Positions 1 to 8,588 of a stretch of DNA of 64,000 nt are shown here, piece after piece. The notes beneath the pieces were generated by a model. The model searched no databases, was not told the DNA's origin, and saw only the letters and a program-made list of their open reading frames with translations. How positions within the stretch are numbered: the stretch's first letter is position 1; every line of letters begins with the position of its first letter. A program made the translations under genes and the position numbers. Origin of the DNA: Chlamydiales bacterium (GTDB lineage: Bacteria > Chlamydiota > Chlamydiia > Chlamydiales > JAAKFR01); the NCBI GenBank assembly GCA_022601535.1, contig JAJACK010000001.1, forward strand, positions 660,893 to 724,892, given 5' to 3'.

Positions 1-550
1 GACCATAAAAAAACACCACACCAGCTGATATAGAAGAGAAGAGCGTGATGATCACTCCGATTTTTTGCCCTTCATTGATAAAATAGTGAGAAATGACAAA
101 TCCAAGTGTAAGAGACAAAATAGAGAAATAGCCTGTATAGAAGAGAGTCTTTAATTTGACATACCCTAGTAAGTCGTACATTTTGTTGACGGTATGATAG
201 AATTTAGGGAGCCAACTGTAGAGCTTTTCCAATTCCAGCCCTTTTGTCACATCGATTGCGATCGATCTTTCTACAACAATCATATCCATATACCAAATCA
301 ACCCAATGACGATAAAGCTGATAAAGCCGACCATAAAGATCGTTGTGAAGGGATTGATAAAGGGGAGCAGCTGGTGGGAAGAGAGGAGAAATCCCATAGC
401 AAGAAGCGAAGCAAAAACCCAAACAGAAGCTAATATGCGATAAAAAGCTTGCAAGTGATTATTGTGGCGAAGATCACTTGCGACTTGGATGTAGGCATTG
501 TACGCTTGCGTATGCGAAAATGCATTGGGATCAAGATTTTTTCCATTCAT
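1..550 (-). CDS. Partial multi-pass membrane protein (runs off left edge)
   Basis: An open frame on the minus strand starts at ATG 548-550 (protein begins MNGKNLDPNAFSHTQAYNAY) and stays open for 183 codons to the window edge, so the C-terminus is missing. A soluble N-terminus of about 35 residues is followed by four hydrophobic segments near residues 38-58, 66-88, 136-156 and 164-183, with a charged 40-residue stretch between the second and third. No signal peptide and no motif I recognise. The Shine-Dalgarno site is weak, but a TATAAA sits about 8 bases upstream of the start. Function unknown; an integral inner-membrane protein is all that can be said. Confidence 0.72.
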   Translation of the reverse strand, partial: MNGKNLDPNAFSHTQAYNAYIQVASDLRHNNHLQAFYRILASVWVFASLLAMGFLLSSHQLLPFINPFTTIFMVGFISFIVIGLIWYMDMIVVERSIAIDVTKGLELEKLYSWLPKFYHTVNKMYDLLGYVKLKTLFYTGYFSILSLTLGFVISHYFINEGQKIGVIITLFSSISAGVVFFYG

Positions 551-591
551 CCCGTCGGTTTATACTTTGCAAAAAGAAATTTGTCAACAAG

Positions 592-1689
592 TTAGACTGT
601 CGAAATTTTTGCTCCTTCATAGCTTTTTTCATAGACCCAGAAAACAAAGATTGGGTGAGTGATATATTCCTCCCCTAATGGAGTTCCACCTTTTTCATGA
701 TATTGTTTCCGCTGAGCTTCAGAAGAGAATTGACATGTTTTTTCAACGTCACGGGTAAATCCTTCACCTGCAAGCAACGTTCTATATGTGTCTAAAGAGT
801 GGTAGTAGTTGGGAACAACAGCATTTGGGAGGAGTCGAAAAATTTCTTGTCCTTCTTCTAGCATTTTTTCATCAGTAACAAGTGTTAATCTATGGTTATC
901 AAGGACAAAAGTTGCGCTCAAGATCGATTTAAATGGGAGTAAAAACGCTTCGATTTGTAGTAAAGTTGGGTCTTCTACTCTTCCATCATTAAATGTATTT
1001 AGTGCCTCTACAAGAGTATTTTTTGCAGCAGCAACTTCTTGTGACCCATCGGTGAAGAGTGTCCCGAGGGAAGTGGGCGCGATAAAGGCGAGTTGCCCTC
1101 CCTCTTTCATCGTTCTAGCTAGTTCAGAGAAATGGAGCTGTAGGTCGGAGGAGTTGAGGCCACATCCAACCAAAAAACTGAAAGCGGTATTAAAAAATCC
1201 GTCTTTAAAGCAAAGGTCTGTCACATCCTCGACTAGAAAGTTTGGGGAATTTTCAGGGGTTTTCCCTCTAGCCGCTTCGATCATTTTTGGTTGAATATCG
1301 ACACCGGTCACTTTCATGCCACGTTGTGCTGCAGCAAAAGACCATTGCCCACCATCACACCCTGCATCCAAAACCTTGCTTCCTATTGGAAGGGTTGTCA
1401 AGAAATCTCGAATATTTGGATCTAGGAGGGCGGCGCCATCTGGTCCATGTCCACCTTCAACATAGGCTTCAACACTCCTTTTCCCATAGAGAGCACCCTC
1501 TCCCAAGGAAAGGGTGGTGACAGGCGTGTAGTGAGGTGGTTGATTAGGTGTGCCCGTGACACAGCAGTTTGTAAATGCAGCACAAACTCTACGGTCGCGA
1601 TCCCCCATTTCTCTTTCTACTACAATTGTACCATCGTCGTTAAGTTGTGCTCTGTAGTGATCGCTTGAGCTTGTGACAGCCTCAATCAT
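592..1689 (-). CDS. Class I SAM-dependent methyltransferase
   Basis: The 365-residue protein has a Rossmann methyltransferase core in its middle: motif I VLDAGCDGGQWS near residue 105, the acidic ribose-binding residue in VTGVDIQPKMIEAA, and an EGGQLAFIAP strand near residue 200. About 90 residues precede the core and 150 follow, more than a minimal methyltransferase of about 250. The N-terminal part has a cysteine pair (TNCCVTG) and no domain I know. The substrate cannot be read from the sequence. A GGAGG site lies 5 bases before the ATG. It is a single gene between a membrane protein and the end of the export operon. Methyltransferase call secure, target unknown. Confidence 0.85.
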   Translation of the reverse strand: MIEAVTSSSDHYRAQLNDDGTIVVEREMGDRDRRVCAAFTNCCVTGTPNQPPHYTPVTTLSLGEGALYGKRSVEAYVEGGHGPDGAALLDPNIRDFLTTLPIGSKVLDAGCDGGQWSFAAAQRGMKVTGVDIQPKMIEAARGKTPENSPNFLVEDVTDLCFKDGFFNTAFSFLVGCGLNSSDLQLHFSELARTMKEGGQLAFIAPTSLGTLFTDGSQEVAAAKNTLVEALNTFNDGRVEDPTLLQIEAFLLPFKSILSATFVLDNHRLTLVTDEKMLEEGQEIFRLLPNAVVPNYYHSLDTYRTLLAGEGFTRDVEKTCQFSSEAQRKQYHEKGGTPLGEEYITHPIFVFWVYEKSYEGAKISTV

Positions 1690-1719
1690 TGAATCCTCCG
1701 ATTTTTAAAAATAAACACT

Positions 1720-1746
1720 ATCTTAACATTTCCTGAATATAGTCAA
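1720..1746 (-). promoter_or_regulatory. Candidate promoter of the methyltransferase gene
   Basis: Read on the minus strand, TTGACT (1741-1746) is followed after 15 bases by TAAGAT (1720-1725), about 30 bases upstream of the ATG at 1689. The spacing is shorter than the usual 17, so the call is tentative. Confidence 0.35.
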
Positions 1747-1767
1747 GATTTTTTTTGTACTTGCTGA

Positions 1768-2460
1768 TCAATGGTGGTTTTTGATGGTTTCGACAACCTG
1801 TCCATCATCCATTCGGAGGATGCGGTCGGCAAAATTATAGATGCGTGAATCGTGTGTGACCACAATAAGGGTACTCTCTGTTGAAAGAACAATCTCTTTG
1901 AAAAGCTCCATCACTTGGACGCCCGTTTTGTGGTCGAGAGCTGAGGTTGGCTCGTCACAGACAACGAGCTTGGGTCGGTGGATACAGCCGCGGCAAACCG
2001 CAACTCTTTGTTGCTCTCCACCTGACATATGGGGTGGATAGGCGTGTGCTCTTTTATGTAAACCCACTTTGCCAAGCATCTCTTCCGCTCTTTGCAACGC
2101 CTCCTCTTTATCCACTCCATCTAAAATTAGCGGAACGGCAGTGTTTTCTAAAGAGGTCAACGTGGGAATGAGATTGAGGGATTGGAAGATGAAGCCAATA
2201 TTTCTTCCTCGAAAAGCTGTTTTTTCTGCTGAACTCATTACTGTGATGTCTTCTCCAAAAATCTCACACATTCCGCTATCTTGATCCATAATCGCACTGA
2301 TAATGGAAAGAAGGGTGGTTTTCCCACATCCAGAAGGGCCGACGAGCATGAGGAGTTCTCCTTGAAGCGCTTCTAAGTTGATGCCTCGAAGAGCGTGTAC
2401 TTTTGTCTCTTCATCTCCATAGGTTTTGATGATATTTTTGCAATTCACAGCAATTTTCAT
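1768..2460 (-). CDS. ABC transporter ATPase (DevA/MacB/LolD type)
   Basis: A 230-residue ATP-binding subunit with Walker A GPSGCGKT at residues 41-48, Q-loop region FIFQSLNLIPTLT, signature MSGGEQQR near residue 145, Walker B LVVCDEP and switch histidine in VVTHD. The GxNIGFIFQ region and the size fit the group that pairs with FtsX-type permeases (LolD, MacB, DevA). It is the last gene of the four-gene run starting at 6051 and overlaps the permease by 4 bases, so the two are surely made together. It would power the permease at the inner membrane. The cargo is unknown. Confidence 0.93.
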   Translation of the reverse strand: MKIAVNCKNIIKTYGDEETKVHALRGINLEALQGELLMLVGPSGCGKTTLLSIISAIMDQDSGMCEIFGEDITVMSSAEKTAFRGRNIGFIFQSLNLIPTLTSLENTAVPLILDGVDKEEALQRAEEMLGKVGLHKRAHAYPPHMSGGEQQRVAVCRGCIHRPKLVVCDEPTSALDHKTGVQVMELFKEIVLSTESTLIVVTHDSRIYNFADRILRMDDGQVVETIKNHH

Positions 2461-3608
2461 GATTGAAACACAATTGAGGGTTCTAAACGGATAATCTTAT
2501 AGAGACTGACCAAAGCAGCCAAAAGGGTGATACAGTAGACAGAGACACCACTCCCTATAAGGAGCCACCAAGGGAGGCGGAAAGAGAGCTCTGTTCCTCC
2601 TGCAGACATTCCAAAAAGAGTTGTAAAGCCAATTCCAAATGACCAGCCAAGTGTGGCTGTCATCAACGCTTGAACAATCACCATTTTTGAAATGAGCTTG
2701 TTTGTGGCTCCCATTGCTTTGAAGGTGGCAAAATAGCGAAGGTTGTCGTGTACAAAGGTGTAGAAGGTTTGCCCTGCAATCGCAACTCCGATGACAAATC
2801 CTAAAAGAACTGCGACACCAAAGTTAATCGGAATGCCCGTCTGTGTCATATAGTACTTTAATGAGAGCCTTTGGAACTCTTTTGTTGTATAGGCAGCAAG
2901 TCCTGTCACACTTTCAATTTTCCGCGCAAGAAAGGCGGGGTCCACTCCATCTTCTGATTTAACCATGATAAAAGAGAGTAGATTTCGCTCTTTGGGGGCA
3001 AAGTGGAGAGCACGCTCAAAAGTTGTATAGACAACAGGCTGAGATTGAAAGGTGCGGACCGTTTTGCAAAATCCAAAAACGCGTGCACGTCTGTCATTGA
3101 TCTCGATCACCTCTCCATATTGTAGAGGAACTCTCTTCCCATTGAATTTTGTAGAGAGTTTTTTTCGTGCTCCCACTTCATTGACGATGATTGCATCGGG
3201 CCACCGGAGGTTTTCGATACTCCCCTCAGTGATAATGGGTGGTCCACCAATAAGTGTGGCATCGTCGATTCCAATGACGTTGCACGCTTGAAAGGCACCT
3301 GTCGATAATTTTGCTTTTAAAAGCCCCTTGTAGAGAGGCATCGCCCATTTGACTCCTTCAACACCGCGTGTTTGGTAGAGCTTTGTCATCTTGAAGGGTT
3401 TGATATCATCGATGAATTGAACACGATCATCCATTACCCAAACATCTGGTTGTGAGGTGTCTATTAAAAATCCATACGTTCGTGTCATCAATCCTACAAA
3501 AATCCCCGCCTGCTGTGTGATGATAAAAGAGGCAAAGGTGAGGCCAAAGATAATTCCAATAAACTTTGCTCGATCTCCAATCATCATCTTTAGGGCGTAG
3601 ATGAGCAT
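2457..3608 (-). CDS. FtsX-family ABC permease (DevC-like)
   Basis: About 383 residues. One N-terminal transmembrane helix (residues 17-36), a periplasmic domain of about 220 residues, then three helices near 255-280, 305-330 and 350-375: the MacB/LolC/DevC permease plan without a fused ATPase. ATG 3606-3608 is preferred over the TTG at 3614 because a GGGGGAGG site lies 6 bases upstream of it. This start overlaps the TolC-like gene by 19 bases and the stop overlaps the ATPase gene by 4. With an adaptor and an outer-membrane channel in the same operon, it most resembles the cyanobacterial DevBCA exporter. Substrate unknown. Confidence 0.88.
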   Translation of the reverse strand: MLIYALKMMIGDRAKFIGIIFGLTFASFIITQQAGIFVGLMTRTYGFLIDTSQPDVWVMDDRVQFIDDIKPFKMTKLYQTRGVEGVKWAMPLYKGLLKAKLSTGAFQACNVIGIDDATLIGGPPIITEGSIENLRWPDAIIVNEVGARKKLSTKFNGKRVPLQYGEVIEINDRRARVFGFCKTVRTFQSQPVVYTTFERALHFAPKERNLLSFIMVKSEDGVDPAFLARKIESVTGLAAYTTKEFQRLSLKYYMTQTGIPINFGVAVLLGFVIGVAIAGQTFYTFVHDNLRYFATFKAMGATNKLISKMVIVQALMTATLGWSFGIGFTTLFGMSAGGTELSFRLPWWLLIGSGVSVYCITLLAALVSLYKIIRLEPSIVFQS

Positions 3609-4990
3609 TCCCAACCTCCCCCTAGCGCTTTGTAGATGGCAACAAGATTGGTGGCCAATTGCTCTTTGCTCTCTGAAAGAGCGATCTCTGCAAGATAAAG
3701 ATCTCGTTCGGTATCTAGGACATAGAGAAAATCAACCATCCCTCCAAGATAGAGAACTTGCGCAAGTTCTCTCGCTTCACTTGAGTCTTTCACTTTCTCT
3801 TCAAGGGCATAGAATGCTTGTGCCTCTTGAATATAGGCGTTGAGTGCGATCTCCATCTCTTGCAGAGCGATAATCACACTTTTTTCATAATCCATTACCG
3901 CCTGGTACTGGAGAGAGGTTTCAATCCGGATTTTTGAGATGATCTCTCCTCCTCGAAAGAGAGGGAGAGAGACAAAAGGAGTGAAAGACCATGTTTGACT
4001 CCCTTTTTTTGCCCATTGAGTGAACATTCCTGTCGCCATCTGAAAGAATCCTTCGAGGGAAATTGTGGGGAAGAGTTCTTTTCTCTCAGCTAAGACCCGT
4101 GCTCCTGACGCTTTCATTTTTAGTTCAGCTGATCGGACATCCCCTCTTCGGCAGAGGAGTTCAGAGGGGAGGCCTAGGGGAATTTTCCCCGATGTACAGG
4201 GAACTTCTTTGAATTCAGAGAAAAGAGAGGTGAGATTTTCTGGGATTTCAGTCAATAAAATGGCCATGCTATAGATCGCTCGCATCAACTCTTCTTCCTG
4301 GACGGGCAAAATGGCGAGCCTTGTATCTAAGAGAGTTTTTGCTGTAAGGACATTGATTTCGGAAACAATTCCCCCTTTATACTGATCTAAAACAGTCTCA
4401 TACAGGTTGGTCTCAGAAACGATATGGCTCTTTGTAATTTTGACTCTTTCTTGGAGATTGCGAATCAAAAAATAGGTTTTTGCCACTTCACTTGCAATTG
4501 AAAGATGGACATTTCGAACTTCTTCCTCTTGAGCAACAACATCATAGAGAGCTGCTCGTGCTCTATCTCTTAATTTCCCAAATAGATCGATTTCCCAATT
4601 TGTATCAAATCCCGCTCTGTAGACATTGACAAAGGTTCCTCCTAAGCTAGGGGAATCGTCTAGTCTTTGGCTATTACGCATCCGATTAAATGCGGCAACA
4701 GCGTTGACATGGGGGAGTAGTTCAGAAAACTGGAGGCCAAAAATGGCACGCGCTTCACAGATCTTTTCTCGTGCAATTCTAAGGTCGAGATTACAGCTGA
4801 TCGATCGGTCGATCAAGCTTGCTAGAAGGGGATCATTGAATTGTTCCCACCACTCTCTAAGGTCAACTGTATCTCCACCACACTGTTCAATATATCCCCC
4901 TTCAGAGAACTCTTCTGGCATACAGATCGTAGGCTGACTGCAAGGGCGAAAACAGCTGGTTAAAAGGGAGAGGAGAAGTAGAGCTCTCAT
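3590..4990 (-). CDS. TolC/NodT-family outer-membrane efflux lipoprotein
   Basis: A 466-residue protein that begins with a lipoprotein signal (MRALLLLSLLTSC), so Cys13 is the expected acylated residue. The rest is the OEP fold: two related halves rich in long helices. It carries the typical NodT phrases WEIDLFGKL near residue 133, LLCRRGDVRSAE near 280 and a second-half helical block ending with LYLAEIALSESKEQLA. It would form the outer-membrane channel of the export system. The start overlaps the adaptor gene by 4 bases. Lipoprotein OEPs are usual for RND and some ABC systems, so the lipobox does not decide the partner; the operon does. Confidence 0.92.
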   Translation of the reverse strand: MRALLLLSLLTSCFRPCSQPTICMPEEFSEGGYIEQCGGDTVDLREWWEQFNDPLLASLIDRSISCNLDLRIAREKICEARAIFGLQFSELLPHVNAVAAFNRMRNSQRLDDSPSLGGTFVNVYRAGFDTNWEIDLFGKLRDRARAALYDVVAQEEEVRNVHLSIASEVAKTYFLIRNLQERVKITKSHIVSETNLYETVLDQYKGGIVSEINVLTAKTLLDTRLAILPVQEEELMRAIYSMAILLTEIPENLTSLFSEFKEVPCTSGKIPLGLPSELLCRRGDVRSAELKMKASGARVLAERKELFPTISLEGFFQMATGMFTQWAKKGSQTWSFTPFVSLPLFRGGEIISKIRIETSLQYQAVMDYEKSVIIALQEMEIALNAYIQEAQAFYALEEKVKDSSEARELAQVLYLGGMVDFLYVLDTERDLYLAEIALSESKEQLATNLVAIYKALGGGWECSSTP

Positions 4991-6051
4991 GACTCACTTC
5001 CTCTAGTTGGCTTCGCCTCCAAATAGACATCCATCAATTGTCCTGGATAGATAGGGAGCTTTCCATGTTCAAATTCATACATGACCTGCAGCACACGCGT
5101 GTCGACAAATTCAGCTCCAACACCTGAAAGTGCTTCTTTTGGAACCATATAGGGAATCACACGTAGATATTGTAGCTCAGTTGAAATTGAGCTGTTCCCC
5201 CTTACAAAAGCGACTGCAGGAGCCCCTTTGATGAGCCGCCACGCCTCCTCTTCTTCGATATCGATACGGATATTCAAAGGCTCAATTCGACCAAAGATCA
5301 AAAGAGGTTCTCGTGTTTCTCGTGCAGCAGCAAACTCTCCAATACGGGCGTGCAATTTGAGAACAACTCCAGAGACAGGAGCTCGAATTGTTGAGCGGTA
5401 AATTTCCTCTTCGATATGCTTGACCGCTGCCATTGCTTGTTTTTTCTCTGCTCTAAAAATCTCTAAATCAGCAACCCAAGCCCCTGCCATCAAGAGAGAT
5501 AAATTTTCTTCAGCTTCTTGAAGAGCGCACTTTGCCTCTAAGGCTGAATATTTTCGTTGATTATATGCATCTCGGCTGACGGCTTTGGGATTTGAAATTT
5601 TTTCATACAATTCATATTGAGCAAGAGTATCGAGGAAATGTGCTTCAGCTTGTTGAACTTTTGATTCCATGGGTGGAATTTCTTCTGCTCTTGGGAGATC
5701 AAGCTGTCTTTTATACTTGGCTAAAGAGATCGCATAACCCGCTTTTGCTTCGGTCAGTTTAGTCCTAAGGAGAAGAGTGTTGAGTTCAAAAAGCGGCTCT
5801 CCTTCTTTTACAAAGTCTCCTTCTTCGACAAAAACTTTTTCAACAATTTCACTAAAAGGGGTTCCAATGAAGAGGTTTTCGGATGAAGCTTCTACAACCC
5901 CAACAGTAGCAATGAAATGATTGTAGGGAGAGGAGGGAGGTGCAAAGGGGACAGGAGGAGTTGGGGGAGTTTGACTACTGACAATGACAGCAACGATTCC
6001 AAGGACAATCCCGATTACTGCACAAATTGGTAAGATAAGACGTGTTCCCAT
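4987..6051 (-). CDS. HlyD/DevB-family periplasmic adaptor protein
   Basis: A 354-residue membrane fusion protein: one N-terminal helix (residues 6-27), a proline-rich spacer (TPPTPPVPFAPPSSPYN), a split biotinyl-lipoyl domain (VEEGDFVKEGEPLFELN near residue 75 and RAPVSGVVLKLHARIGEFA near 217), and between the halves a coiled-coil hairpin of about 110 residues. It would bridge the permease and the TolC-like lipoprotein. The conserved GVGAEFVDTRVLQV region near the C-terminus fits DevB-like adaptors. First gene of the operon; its promoter must lie in 6052-6399. No drug-pump regulator is next to it. Confidence 0.92.
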   Translation of the reverse strand: MGTRLILPICAVIGIVLGIVAVIVSSQTPPTPPVPFAPPSSPYNHFIATVGVVEASSENLFIGTPFSEIVEKVFVEEGDFVKEGEPLFELNTLLLRTKLTEAKAGYAISLAKYKRQLDLPRAEEIPPMESKVQQAEAHFLDTLAQYELYEKISNPKAVSRDAYNQRKYSALEAKCALQEAEENLSLLMAGAWVADLEIFRAEKKQAMAAVKHIEEEIYRSTIRAPVSGVVLKLHARIGEFAAARETREPLLIFGRIEPLNIRIDIEEEEAWRLIKGAPAVAFVRGNSSISTELQYLRVIPYMVPKEALSGVGAEFVDTRVLQVMYEFEHGKLPIYPGQLMDVYLEAKPTRGSES

Positions 6052-6399
6052 AATCCCTCACGCAACTGTAAGCAATCTTCATACCAATTGCAGAAATTGT
6101 GTTGTATCGGAGGTCAATTTTATCGCGTATAATATGTTGGATGAGGAACAATACAAACGTTTAAGGACATGCCGATGGACGGCGTTTCATCTAGATAGTT
6201 AGTATAAGAGAACTGTTTAGCTTTTATTGAATCTAAAGGCTTTTTTTGTCCTTTTCAAGAGGAGTCATCCGAGTGTGAATTTAAAGTTTTTGTAAATAGG
6301 CTTGATCTCCGCTAAGAAATGCTATAACGCCTCAATACACCCCTATCCAGTAAATTTAGTATTTGCTAATATGAATAAAAGAAATAAATAGTAGTCGGA
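6052..6399. other. 348-base intergenic region between divergent operons
   Basis: Separates the minus-strand export operon from the plus-strand DedA gene, so it should hold promoters for both. On the plus strand TATAAT (6128-6133) lies just ahead of a 22-codon frame, MLDEEQYKRLRTCRWTAFHL and two more residues, ending near 6202. I cannot tell whether this is translated or a relic. Further down, TTGATC and TATAAC (about 6311-6337) are 15 bases apart. No RNA gene, repeat or convincing hairpin seen. Confidence 0.5.
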
Positions 6400-6993
6400 A
6401 TGGAATCTTTTATTTTCGAAAATGCGCAATATGCTCACTGGCTTGTTTTTGGCCTGCTGATGCTTGCAGGACTTAATTTCCCGATTAGTGAAGATGTTTT
6501 GATTGTTTTTAGTGGGGTTTTAGCAAGCACGGTTGTTCCAGAAAATACATGGAAACTTTTTGCCGCCATTTTTTTTGGAGCGTACCTCTCTGATTGGATC
6601 GTGTATTGGATTGGAAGATCTCTTGCCCCAAAGCTTTGCAAACTTCGTTGGTTTGCTCGAATGTTCCGGGAGGAACGGATAGATAAAGTTCGTTCCTATT
6701 ATGAAAAATATGGAACACGCACCCTTCTCTTAGGTCGATTTGTCCCCTTTGGCTTTAGAAATGCTCTGTTTGCGACCGCTGGAATTGGGAAAATGCATTT
6801 TGGTCGGTTTTTGATCGTCGATGGGATTGCGTGCCTTTTATCGAATTCTGCTCTCTTTGCTCTTACTTATTTTTGTGGGAAAAATTACTCATATCTGTTT
6901 AAATCCGTGAATATTGCACTATTTGCAGGATTTGTTATCGCCCTAATCTGTTATCTATGCTATAAAAAACGGAAAAATGTTGAACGTATCTAA
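6400..6993 (+). CDS. DedA-family membrane protein
   Basis: A 197-residue membrane protein with four or five hydrophobic segments. The DedA/SNARE-associated hallmark is clear: an amphipathic stretch with FPISEDVLIVFSGVLAS near residue 27, then GTRTLLLGRFVPFGFRN near residue 105 and FATAGIGKMHFGRF. DedA proteins are inner-membrane transporters; some members recycle undecaprenyl phosphate or flip phospholipids. The stop overlaps the next gene, a phosphatidyltransferase, by 17 bases, which suggests a joint role in membrane lipid handling. No strong ribosome site before the ATG. Confidence 0.88.
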   Translation: MESFIFENAQYAHWLVFGLLMLAGLNFPISEDVLIVFSGVLASTVVPENTWKLFAAIFFGAYLSDWIVYWIGRSLAPKLCKLRWFARMFREERIDKVRSYYEKYGTRTLLLGRFVPFGFRNALFATAGIGKMHFGRFLIVDGIACLLSNSALFALTYFCGKNYSYLFKSVNIALFAGFVIALICYLCYKKRKNVERI

Positions 6994-7489
6994 TGTTCTT
7001 TCACTCTCCCGAGCAGGCTTCGCGCTTGCCTTCCTTCAGGAAAATATTGCAATTAGATTGCTTGCAATAGCGCTTGCCATGATTAGCGATTTTCTAGATG
7101 GTTATCTCGCTCGTCTTCAAAAGACAACGACCAGTTTTGGCGCTATTTTAGATCCGATCATGGATAAGTTTTTCGTCTTCTTTGTCGGCGGTGTTCTCTA
7201 TCTAGAGAACCGCCTCCTATCTTGGGAGCTTGGGGCTTTAATCTCCCGTGATATCTCTATCTGCCTTTTCGGCCTTTTTCTTGGATTGGTTAGGGGATGG
7301 AAAGGGTATGAGTGTAAAGCGCTTTGGTGGGGAAAAATCACCACAGCAGCCCAATTTTTCCTCTTACTTGGACTGACACTCAACTTTATTTTTCCCGGCT
7401 ATGTCTATCTAATCTTTGTCATCATGGCGACCTTTGCTTTTGTCGAGCTGCTCTTACGCTACCGCGTAAATAATAATGCAGTAAAATAA
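6977..7489 (+). CDS. CDP-alcohol phosphatidyltransferase (PgsA-like)
   Basis: A 170-residue integral membrane enzyme with the complete CDP-OH-P signature: D-G-x2-A-R-x8-G-x3-D-x3-D, seen as DFLDGYLARLQKTTTSFGAI followed by LDPIMDKFF (residues 36-64). The family swaps CMP from a CDP-alcohol onto an acceptor such as glycerol-3-phosphate. It starts MLNVSNVLSLSRAGFA, typical of PgsA-like members (N-P-N/x-L-T-x-x-R pattern, here with V for P). It is slightly shorter than the usual 180-200 residues. The acceptor substrate cannot be fixed from sequence. Co-transcribed with the DedA gene through a 17-base overlap. Confidence 0.86.
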   Translation: MLNVSNVLSLSRAGFALAFLQENIAIRLLAIALAMISDFLDGYLARLQKTTTSFGAILDPIMDKFFVFFVGGVLYLENRLLSWELGALISRDISICLFGLFLGLVRGWKGYECKALWWGKITTAAQFFLLLGLTLNFIFPGYVYLIFVIMATFAFVELLLRYRVNNNAVK

Positions 7490-7526
7490 AATTGTTGCAA
7501 AAGAGAGAAGATGCTATCCGTTGGGT

Positions 7527-8588
7527 ATGAAAAAAATTCTTACTTTTTTGTTCCTTTTCCCAATCAGTGCCTTTTGTTGCACAGATTTTCTAATCACCAC
7601 TAAAGACAATACGATGATCAATGGCCGTTCCATGGAATTTGGTCATGTCTTTGACACCTCTATCATTGTTCATCCCCGAGGGGAAAAAATGCAGAGCACA
7701 ACTCCAAGTCGTAAACCTGGAATGGCATGGATCTCAACCTATGGCTATGTGGGCCTTTTTGATGAAGACGATCAGTTTTTCGATGGATTCAATGAAACAG
7801 GACTTTCGGTTGGAGCTCTTTGGTTCCCCGATGGGAAATATCCTGAAGTGACAACTGAGGCTCCAGATAAAATGCTGAGCTTTACAGATCTCCCCTTTTG
7901 GATATTGGGAAATTTTGCAACAGTTGATGAACTAAAGACAGAGCTACCTAAAATACAGGTCTACGCGCATAAGATTCCTGTATTCAATGCAATTCCTCCT
8001 ATTCATCTGTCTATTCATGATCAATTTGGAGATAGCTTAGTTGTTGAATTTATCGATGGAGAGATGAAATTATTTGATAATTCCATTGGAGTTTTGACAA
8101 ATGCTCCAGCTTTCCCATGGCAAGAGACAAATCTACGTAATTACATCAATCTTAAAGCTATAAATACAGATTCTATCACACTTGATGGGACGGTATTAAC
8201 AACAACAGGGCAAGGTTCTGGAATGCTTGGTATTCCAGGTGATTGGACTCCTCCCTCCCGTTTTGTTCGGATTGCTCTTTATAAAGATTTTCTCGACATG
8301 CCAGTTAGGGCAAATCAAGGTGTTACAACGGCCTTCCATCTCTTAAATACAGTGGATATTCCATATGGTGGAATCCGCTCGAGTCAAAGTGATATTTCGG
8401 ATTATACACAATGGGTTGTTGTCAAAGATTTGACTAATTTAACCCTTTACTACCGGACGTATGAAGATCAAAATATCTACCGGTTTGAATTAAATGAGCG
8501 GATGTTGAGGCCAGGGGCAGCTTTGGTTAAGATAAAGATTCCTCTGGAATCGGTTGCGCCGCCGCAGGTGAAGGAGTTGGAGCGCTAG
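7527..8588 (+). CDS. Exported choloylglycine hydrolase/penicillin acylase-like amidase (family C59)
   Basis: About 353 residues with a signal peptide (MKKILTFLFLFPISAFC) directly followed by CTDFLIT. In this Ntn-hydrolase family the mature enzyme begins with a nucleophilic cysteine, and CTDF here fits exactly, with the family's NGRSMEFG box 15 residues on. The N-x-T-G-L-S and GDSLVVEF blocks, and VLTNAPAFPWQ near residue 190, are also typical. Homologues cleave linear amides (bile-salt conjugates, penicillin V, N-acyl homoserine lactones); the substrate here is unknown. ATG 7527 is preferred over TTG 7521. The 3' end overlaps the convergent transporter gene by 62 bases. Confidence 0.85.
   Translation: MKKILTFLFLFPISAFCCTDFLITTKDNTMINGRSMEFGHVFDTSIIVHPRGEKMQSTTPSRKPGMAWISTYGYVGLFDEDDQFFDGFNETGLSVGALWFPDGKYPEVTTEAPDKMLSFTDLPFWILGNFATVDELKTELPKIQVYAHKIPVFNAIPPIHLSIHDQFGDSLVVEFIDGEMKLFDNSIGVLTNAPAFPWQETNLRNYINLKAINTDSITLDGTVLTTTGQGSGMLGIPGDWTPPSRFVRIALYKDFLDMPVRANQGVTTAFHLLNTVDIPYGGIRSSQSDISDYTQWVVVKDLTNLTLYYRTYEDQNIYRFELNERMLRPGAALVKIKIPLESVAPPQVKELER

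Noticed and set aside
204..422. A 72-residue minus-strand frame near the left edge
   Set aside because: It is a shadow of the longer membrane protein frame 1-550, which has clear transmembrane segments.
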